From positions 62,001 to 126,000 of the forward strand of contig QVRM01005933.1 in NCBI GenBank assembly GCA_003439945.1: 64,000 nt of DNA, given 5' to 3'. The notes below the pieces were generated by a model. The model saw nothing but the letters and a program-made list of their open reading frames with translations, made no database searches and was not told where the DNA came from. Source of the DNA: Dermanyssus gallinae (lineage: Eukaryota > Arthropoda > Arachnida > Mesostigmata > Dermanyssidae). Shown piece after piece: positions 57,614 through 64,000 of this stretch. Both the position numbers and the translations under genes were made by a program. Every line of letters starts with the position of its first letter. Within the stretch, counting starts at the first letter, position 1.

Positions 57614-57762
57614 CCGAGCAAGTTGGCTTAGTAGCAAAGCCATTGCCTTGCATTCGCGAGGTCGTCGGTTCAAAACCTAAACAGGCCACTCTTAAATTGG
57701 TCTTCAAGGTTTCCAGAATGGTGTATAATCGGCCATGATCGGACAAAGAAAGGGGAAACAAG
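57614..57762 (+). repeat. SINE-1 (tRNA-derived), copy 3
   Basis: The plus strand reads CCGAGCAAGTTGGCTTAGTAG (A-box-like), CCTTGCATTCGCGAGG (anticodon arm-like), GGTTCAAAACC (B-box-like) and GGCCACTCTTAAATTGG. The shared tail GGCCATGATCGGACAAAGAA follows. Confidence 0.78.
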
Positions 57763-58631
57763 TGAAGTCTATACTTGTGTTGCATCTGCGCTCACTGGAC
57801 TCAAGGAAGTAGTACGCGACACCAGTAGTGGAATGGGCATCCTAGTCACAAGGAACATCAACGCAGCAGAGGAAACAGGGGAAAATAAAACAGATGAAAG
57901 AGAAAGAACTTTAGTCGATTGAGCAACTTGTCGTGACATATACGTGCACCATAAACACTTTACCTTTCGCAGGGCATGCCAATACCTACATGTTGACCTA
58001 ACAATTTTCCATGACATACTAGCAAAGCAAGGGGTTGCGAAGTCTGTGACAACTGCCGCATAGAGTTCACGCTATATACGTAGTTACTTAGGCCAGCTGC
58101 AGGCGGCTAAACTTACTATAGGATCAGAGATAATTATCTAAACAGAGATTTGCAAGGCAATCACCGACGTAGGAGTACCCCAAACCTTAGGGCTCCAAAG
58201 CGCCCTGGTGCATGCACTCCAGCCACAAAGCTCATACATCCAAAGCGGACAACTGCTGACCAAAATATTGGTGAAACAAGACTCCTTAGAAGAGGTCTGT
58301 CTGCAGCAAAGCTTAGTATGAGCCAAAAAAGCCCCAGAAAATCCCACAAGACGAAGCTTTGACCGATTATCAAGAGTATAGAGCCGTATTAAAGTAAGAG
58401 ATAATGAAGAAGGGGACAAATAGCTGGCGGAGCCGTCTCAAAGAAATCGAAGATGCGGTGTTACAATTGCCTGATCTGTTTGAAAAAGTCGGATGTCTTG
58501 AAGCAAACTAAATTGCGTTACCGAATGACCTACTTGTTTGGCAATAGATCGTGTCAAACAGGCGCGTGTCCCGCCAAGAACCCACAACTTCTTGCCAGAG
58601 TTGCCGGCATTTCCCCCATGTTATCCCGTAA

Positions 58632-58680
58632 ATATATATATATATATATATAAAAAAAAAATATATATATATATATATTA
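58632..58680. repeat. (TA)n with a central A run
   Basis: TATATA...AAAAAAAAAATATATA, similar in build to the larger block at 61788-61885. Confidence 0.9.
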
Positions 58681-58959
58681 TCATAAACGTAACACTATCA
58701 GAAATTACAGGGCTACACAAGGAGCAAGACTTTGGAACTCATCCCAAACGTCAAAAAAACAGATTGTGTGGCCAGGGAAAAACCAAACGGGGTACTGAAG
58801 AAGAAAGAAGCCTTGGGAAGGCTCAGAAGAACAATATTTTCGCCTACTGTACGAGAAGATCACGTGACTTCAAATAAAGTGGGTTTGCAGTGTCGACAAA
58901 CTGGAACATCACGGCCTACCGTGGATTATCAACCTTCAGCATAAGCCTTAAATAGTGCA

Positions 58960-59360
58960 TCCTAGAACCGCTTGGCCTCTGCCCGGAGGACGGCAAGCGT
59001 CCAGACGGGATGACATTTACATACTTTGAGCGAAACAAATGCAGGTTTCGGGTGCAACCGCTACCGACTCCCTAGACCCCTCTATAGTCAATGGCGGCGC
59101 ATTCAAAGCTGAATACGCAGGCCGCATTGCCAAGATAAGTAAGCTAAGATAAGCCGAATTCTCATCAATCGAGTACCCCCAGGAATTCTGTCCTCTCGCG
59201 ATCAAACCCTTGGGCGCTTTTGGCGTTTGGACCAGATAGCTGATTTGCGACGTCGGCACTTTGCTTGTTATCCGGTGATAACAGATCGTCGTCCTTCGAT
59301 AAACAACGTCTGCATGTTAGGGTACAACACGGAAACACCGCCTCCGTTCGGGTGGTCCTC
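58960..59360 (+). pseudogene. RLE-type LINE, C-terminal fragment
   Basis: The frame reads EDGKRPDGMTFTYFERNK (about 58985-59040). It is followed, one base shifted, by a DATATDSL-like segment, then YPQEFCPLAIKPLGAFGVW (about 59170-59230) and RLHVRVQHGNTASVRV (about 59300-59345). This is the same order as 24985-25359. The nucleotide match with 460-560 is clear by eye. Confidence 0.55.
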
Positions 59361-59467
59361 TGAAATGGTCTTCGCCTGGCCTAGACGGAACGGACAAGTG
59401 ATAGTCACCACACATGCCGCAAGGCACATTGGCTTAGCAATTCCTTCGCAATACGTGTAATCTATTT

Positions 59468-59572
59468 TAACTTTAAAGTAGGTTATGCTGCCGCTCTAAG
59501 CGCCCTTGATATAAAAGGGTGACATGTGTATTTGAGAATACATGTCAAGCGAGTAATAAATAAATCAGTCAT
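59468..59572 (+). mobile_element. LINE A 3' tail followed by (TA)n
   Basis: GTTATGCTGCCGCTCTAAGCG, TTGATATAAAAGGGTGACAT and GTCAAGCGAGTAATAAATAA match 7005-7090. A (TA)n run follows at 59572-59597. As at the left end of the window, the copy follows the C-terminal part of an RLE-type LINE. Confidence 0.8.
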
Positions 59573-59599
59573 ATATATATATATATATATACATATATT

Positions 59600-60030
59600 A
59601 AGTTCAGCTCTTCGACCGCTCTCGTCGGAATTGCTGCCGTAGAATACACCCGCTGGAAGATACACGCTATCGGAGACGCGCACCGAAGGATAGGCTCGGA
59701 GTACGCCTCGACTACATTCCGTACGACCAGCAGCAACCTTAATTAAGCAGCAAATGCTGCCGTTGTTAGGTTCATTCGTGTGACGGTTCGTTATTTTGTG
59801 CCTTGGCACAGATTATTATTATTATTATAGTGGCCTTCCGTGTCGAGCACGACCAGCCGTATCCCCCTTTATACGAACATTCACCGTCGCTCGTGCATAA
59901 AGAGAGAGATAGCGAGAGAGAGAGAGAGAGAGAAGCAGAAACCCTGGCCTGCTCATACACAAATGTTGGACCTGTCTCATGCCAATCTTCTTACGCTATT
60001 ATGAATGCATGAAGAGACAGACGACTACTA

Positions 60031-60065
<35 letters not shown>

Positions 60066-61786
60066 GTATTTCCTTTTAGCTTCCCACCCACATTCAACTG
60101 CCTATACGAGCTTCCTATACGAGCCGCCACCGCCAGCAGCCGTTGCAGCTTTCTATTGAGGTTGGCGTTTTGGCAGCGTTCCGCTTATCCGTCGGGACAT
60201 GCGTCTGTTGTTGTCTGACATCTGTCAAAGCATAGACTGGAACACGCGTCTCGCATAGACGGCTGTTAGCTGAGCCCCGTCTATGAGGGACAGCGCTGTG
60301 TTTCCCAAGCGCTGACTGCGTGACGTTCCCTAACTCTGAAGGGATGAGCAGAAGTGTGTGTGTGTGTGATAGAGAGAGAGAGAGAGCGACTGCAATCAAC
60401 ATAAAGTTTAAAATCGTAAATAAGAACCAGTAGGTCAAAGGTACTGACTTCAGCTACCGTAACAAAACCACGCTTCCATTGGAGCCGTAAGCATCTAAGT
60501 CGAGAGCGACGGAAAATATAGTAGCCTGGTATAGAGAAACAGAGAAGTACGTTGAGATTCTGTTTGCGACAAGTATTGACTATTAGAATACAGATGTAAG
60601 CATTTGCCTGAGAAAACGTCTTTTTTGGTTAAGTGGGACTTGTTGCAGATTGAACGTGATTGGAAAACCCACTGTGGTGGGTCATAATGAATAATATTGC
60701 AAGTGCAGTGAACCATTGGCATCAACCGCAAGGCTAAGGTGTAGCCTTTTTGAGAAAAAAAGATGAAATTGCCATGAAAATACCAGTAATAATACAATAA
60801 TATGCAGCCCTGTCTACAAATCCGAAGGTGAGAGAAATAGCCAGCCAGCTAAATCTAATACAAGCCGCTTTCAAAAGTAGTAGTGGAAGTCGAAGCTGCC
60901 CCGCGTGTGTCAGACAAAAAAAGTCAGCGACATGAGAAAGATACCGAAAATATGAAAGACGCCTAGCTTTAACGGTCTCTTGCTGCAACGATTCGCATCA
61001 GCCCGATGGAGTATCAAGGAACCTTAAGGCATTGGCTCAGTAGTGGCATTTCTGCTAACACGACTCCATTTAGTATCAAAACAATATTGTTGGCACTCTA
61101 ATCTTTTCTATGCGGCCGTTTGTTAGGAAACGATGTAAGAGTATACGAGAGTAGCCTAAAAACACACGACAGATGCTTGTCTTTAAGGCGGCGTGACAGA
61201 CGATATCCACGCCGGTGGCATTCTTTTCTATTTTCTAATAGGAACAATACTAGCAACAACGGCGCAGGTCTCTGCACGGAACTTTGCATCGTTTAAAGAC
61301 AGTGCTGAGTACGGAAACGGTAAACCCCAGTGACTACTGGGGATCTTTTATTTAAAAAAAAAACGTACAATGGAAACGTACAGTGGAAGAAAGCGCAGGG
61401 TTTCTAGACTGAGCGCCTAAGCGGAGCACATATGACAGTACAATTGTGCTCTTTGTTTGAGACACTACACGAGCCACCTTTTACCACGAGTTCCGAGACC
61501 GCAAACAACAGTGGATTTGAGCCGCTATTGAGACTTTTGTTTAAAAAGAGTGCTCTATTTTACCAACACGATGCGTACCATCATGGGCGTATTATATAGA
61601 GGCAACGTTAGGGAGAAGATAATTGAATTGGGAATTGCTTCACTATTTTCAATATTCATAGTATTAGTCGGGAATGAGAGTGAAACAGTTCTAGAAAAGA
61701 GGAAAATGACTCAATCTTGAATAGGTAAAGTCAAAATTTTAAGCACTATATTGTTGCGCTATATTTTACTAACTTTTTGATCGACC

Positions 61787-61879
<93 letters not shown>

Positions 61880-62289
61880 TTTTTATATACATAACATTTC
61901 GTAGTCTCAGTCGTAGTTAAAAAAAATTCGGTTCAATTATAATATAGAGATACCATGCTGTGGCCTTTTGAATGGTGTAACGTTTTTTGCAGAGATAATC
62001 ATGGCATGCCATCATAATTAGAAAAAAACGAAACAAAAACAAATAGCACAAACGGCTCCATAAAAGATGGCCAAAATTAATGCTGTCAGTTTAGCTTAGA
62101 AAACCGGTGACGAACTTTGCACCAAATGCAAATGACATAGGACCAGGTCTACCGTGGATCCTAGTCGGCGCTAAATGCGAAAACATGGCCAATTAACAAT
62201 TACATAGCAGAGCAACAATATGGTGTGCTACATGTCTATTCATGAGTTGGTTTTTCATTGGCGAAAGTAAAAAAAAGAACTAAACTCAC
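59600..62289. other. Intron of the AKAP-like model, no supported gene
   Basis: Simple repeats only: (TTA)n at 59813-59828, (GA)n at 59901-59933, (TAC)n at 60026-60065, (TG)/(GA)n at 60355-60386, and the (TA)n block at 61788-61885. No transposon motif was recognised. Confidence 0.4.
61786..61886. repeat. (TA)n block with A and T runs, palindromic
   Basis: (TA)n, then eight A, then a long (TA)n, then about fourteen T, then ATATA. The A and T runs flank the TA core so that the whole block can fold on itself. Confidence 0.9.
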
Positions 62290-62580
62290 TCATGCTCTCT
62301 TCTATGTTGCCTTGAACCTCGCTGATGGCCTCACGCAGCACACCGTCAATGGTGCGCTGCACAAACTGTTCCAACATGGTATCCTCTCGTACGAGGTCGC
62401 TTGAAGTTTTGCTGCCTCGGCCTGAAGTCACTGCCGCCTTCGGGGCTCGGTGCAGGACATCGAGGTCCTTAGCAGTCACAGGCTTAGTCACGTCGGCGCT
62501 TTTGTCTTCCTCTTTTTCCTCTTCCACACCACTTGTCACCACAGCATACGACTCATTTGCCGATGGCAAGCCGCACTCTA
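62290..62580 (-). CDS. AKAP-like gene, exon A, RII-binding-type helix
   Basis: This 291-bp exon runs from acceptor ATTCCCTTTACAG (ending 62581) to a consensus donor, ATGA|GTGAGT (62290/62289). It reads ECGLPSANESYAVVTSGVEE, an acidic stretch, then LDVLHRAPKAAVTSGRGSKT and EDTMLEQFVQRTIDGVLREA. The helix I-DG-VL-RE-AI-SE-V fits every position of the PKA RII-binding consensus ([AVLISE]xx[AVLIF][AVLI]xx[AVLI][AVLIF]xx[AVLISE]). AKAPs tether PKA near its targets. The function here is inferred from this motif only; earlier exons lie outside the window or were not found. It ends with one extra base, matching exon B. Confidence 0.65.
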
Positions 62581-62589
62581 CTGTAAAGG

Positions 62590-63640
62590 GAATAACAGTC
62601 GTAATGCAACAAAAATAATCATCGTTCTTTTAGGTATACTCTCGATGATAAGTCTCATACATTGGGCGGCGTCACGACACTTCGTATGGCAGTAAGCCAT
62701 ACGAATAATGTTTTGAGCACTTCATGTATCATTTGCTCAAACAGGCCCATCCGTGGGGCTCTACTAAATCGGCCTGTGATATTTCTCACTGCGATATTTC
62801 TGCCTGCGTACTCGCAGAGCTGTTCGAGTAAACATGTTCCGCCGTAGCATGTGGTCCGTACTGATCCTGCATCAATACGCTAAGCATGGCATCTTTGCGT
62901 GCCTGTATCGGTGCCATAACTGTGCGGCGGTCCCCACAATCAAATTGGTATTGGGTTAGTTGATAACATGAATGACCTTCACTTTTTAAACGTCAAAGTT
63001 ACTCACATAATCGCCGATTCATGGCTGAACGAAAAACGACGGACGGTAGTCTACTCACGGCGAATAAATTAACTGCACTGACTAGCGCTACTACCTAGCC
63101 GATATATTTTCGAAGGGAATCGACAGGACGTGACGAGACGTTGTATGATGCCCTGCGAACGCTATTACCGATTGAGCCAATTCGTGGGCGCCTCAACATT
63201 TTTAGTGTATCATTTAGTAAAAATACTCAGTATATATATATACAGAGCTAGCCAGACTAGGTGTTCCCCATTGTTTGAAACTTGCCACTCTGTCCTAAAT
63301 GAGCTCTTCTCTTCACTCAGTCTGATCGCCTCGTGGCGACTACGCTAGTTTCGGTATGCCAGAGACCATGGAAATCAAGCGACATCATGTGGCAGTGCCG
63401 CTCCATCTTGGCGGGCATGCATGTTAAGCACATCTAAGAGCGAGTTACGGTATTTTAAACTCTAGAAAATTGTTCTGATAAGCACTATTAAATGATACAA
63501 TAATACAGGTTTGGTGGCTGTGCGGCACAACACGGCGGACCAATACAACTACGATGGTAAAGAAGAAAGACTACCAAGATATCGTTCGTGATTTGTGCAA
63601 AATCTTTTTCGGCAGACTTGAAGCGGTGATTCATCTCCAA
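62590..63640. other. No supported gene
   Basis: Nothing recognised. Upstream exons of the AKAP-like gene could lie here or beyond the window, but no open segment with matching splice sites stood out. Confidence 0.3.
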
Positions 63641-63647
63641 CGGGTTC

Positions 63648-64000
63648 TTTTGGAAACTGGTGTATATACCAGAAACTAGATTAACTTGGGAGTAGAACTA
63701 AAAACAATACTTGTAAAGTTTTTTTTTTAATTCATGGTAATTCTTTCAGGAGTTATTTAGCTAGGTTAACCCTGTATATATATAGTACTGCTTATTTTTG
63801 TCATAAATACTGCACCTGTAGAAGTGTGTGCAATATCTGCGGCGTCATTTTGGAAACTGATGTATATACCAGAAACTAGATTCATTAGGGTGTAGAAATA
63901 TAAACAATACTTGTAAAGTTTTTTTTAATTATATGGCAATTTTTTCAGGAGTTACTTAGCCTGTTTAACCCTGTATATATATATATATATATATATATAT
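63648..64000. repeat. Direct repeat with 200-bp period, cut by the window end
   Basis: TTTTGGAAACTGGTGTATAT starts at 63648 and its near copy at 63848. About 130 bp after each start agree: ACCAGAAACTAGATT, AACAATACTTGTAAAGTTTT, TTCAGGAGTTA and TTAACCCTGTATATATATA. About 70 bp between the two copies is unmatched within the visible part. Confidence 0.85.

Larger units (their letters stand above)
57420..58940 (+). pseudogene. R1/I-like LINE ORF2, 5' half remnants
   Basis: The stretch 57420-57600 looks like the start of an APE-type endonuclease (CNKLQKSRLAHDMLQEITQA). At 58380-58470, MKKGTNSWRSRLKEIED matches the linker before the RT (family pattern AK..SW). At 58732-58941, MELIPNVKKTDCVAREKPNG and the following LKKKEALGRL match the segment just ahead of the RT core. 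SINE-1 copy 3 is inserted at 57614-57762, and a (TA)n/A-run block at 58632-58680 interrupts the ORF. All is dead. Confidence 0.5.

Overview
This is a eukaryotic nuclear window, most likely from an arthropod. The evidence is split genes with GT-AG introns, mariner-type transposons, I/R1- and jockey/CR1-type LINEs, a Ty3/Gypsy element with a PBS like those of insect elements primed by tRNA-Ser, and many (TA)n tracts. A mite or tick is my guess, but nothing in the window proves it. No rRNA, genuine tRNA, CRISPR or prokaryotic feature was seen.

Layout. 1-7150 is a three-level nest: the 3' end of a LINE with a restriction-like endonuclease (RLE) holds a 5'-truncated second LINE ('LINE A'), which holds a complete but decayed Ty3/Gypsy element (1430-6177, minus strand, 5-bp target duplication). 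7209-9037 holds one or two coding exons of an unidentified plus-strand gene rich in Ser/Thr. 9.3-34.9 kb is mostly decayed repeats: LINE fragments of four kinds, three mariner-like pseudogenes plus one DUF4817/DDE_3-type pseudogene, two tRNA-derived SINE families and many (TA)n tracts. Inside it, at 28273-27981, is a first exon for a small secreted helical peptide that carries a frameshift. 35366-35577 and 41628-41411 are isolated candidate exons.

The most gene-like region is the right third. Six minus-strand exons (62580-62290, 55028-54775, 53224-53047, 52603-51379, 48819-48456, 44536-44354) have open frames bounded by AG/GT sites. All five junctions agree in phase, giving at least 830 codons and a stop. 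The first exon carries a helix that fits the consensus for binding the PKA RII subunit, so I infer an AKAP-like scaffold. A second, weaker helix of the same kind, a large Asn-rich exon and a C-terminus ending CCCVM (a CaaX-like lipidation signal) complete the model. Its introns hold further repeats: R1-like and RLE-LINE fragments, both SINE families, a degenerate minisatellite and (TA)n tracts.

All repeat and gene calls rest on reading translations and motifs by eye. No database search was run.
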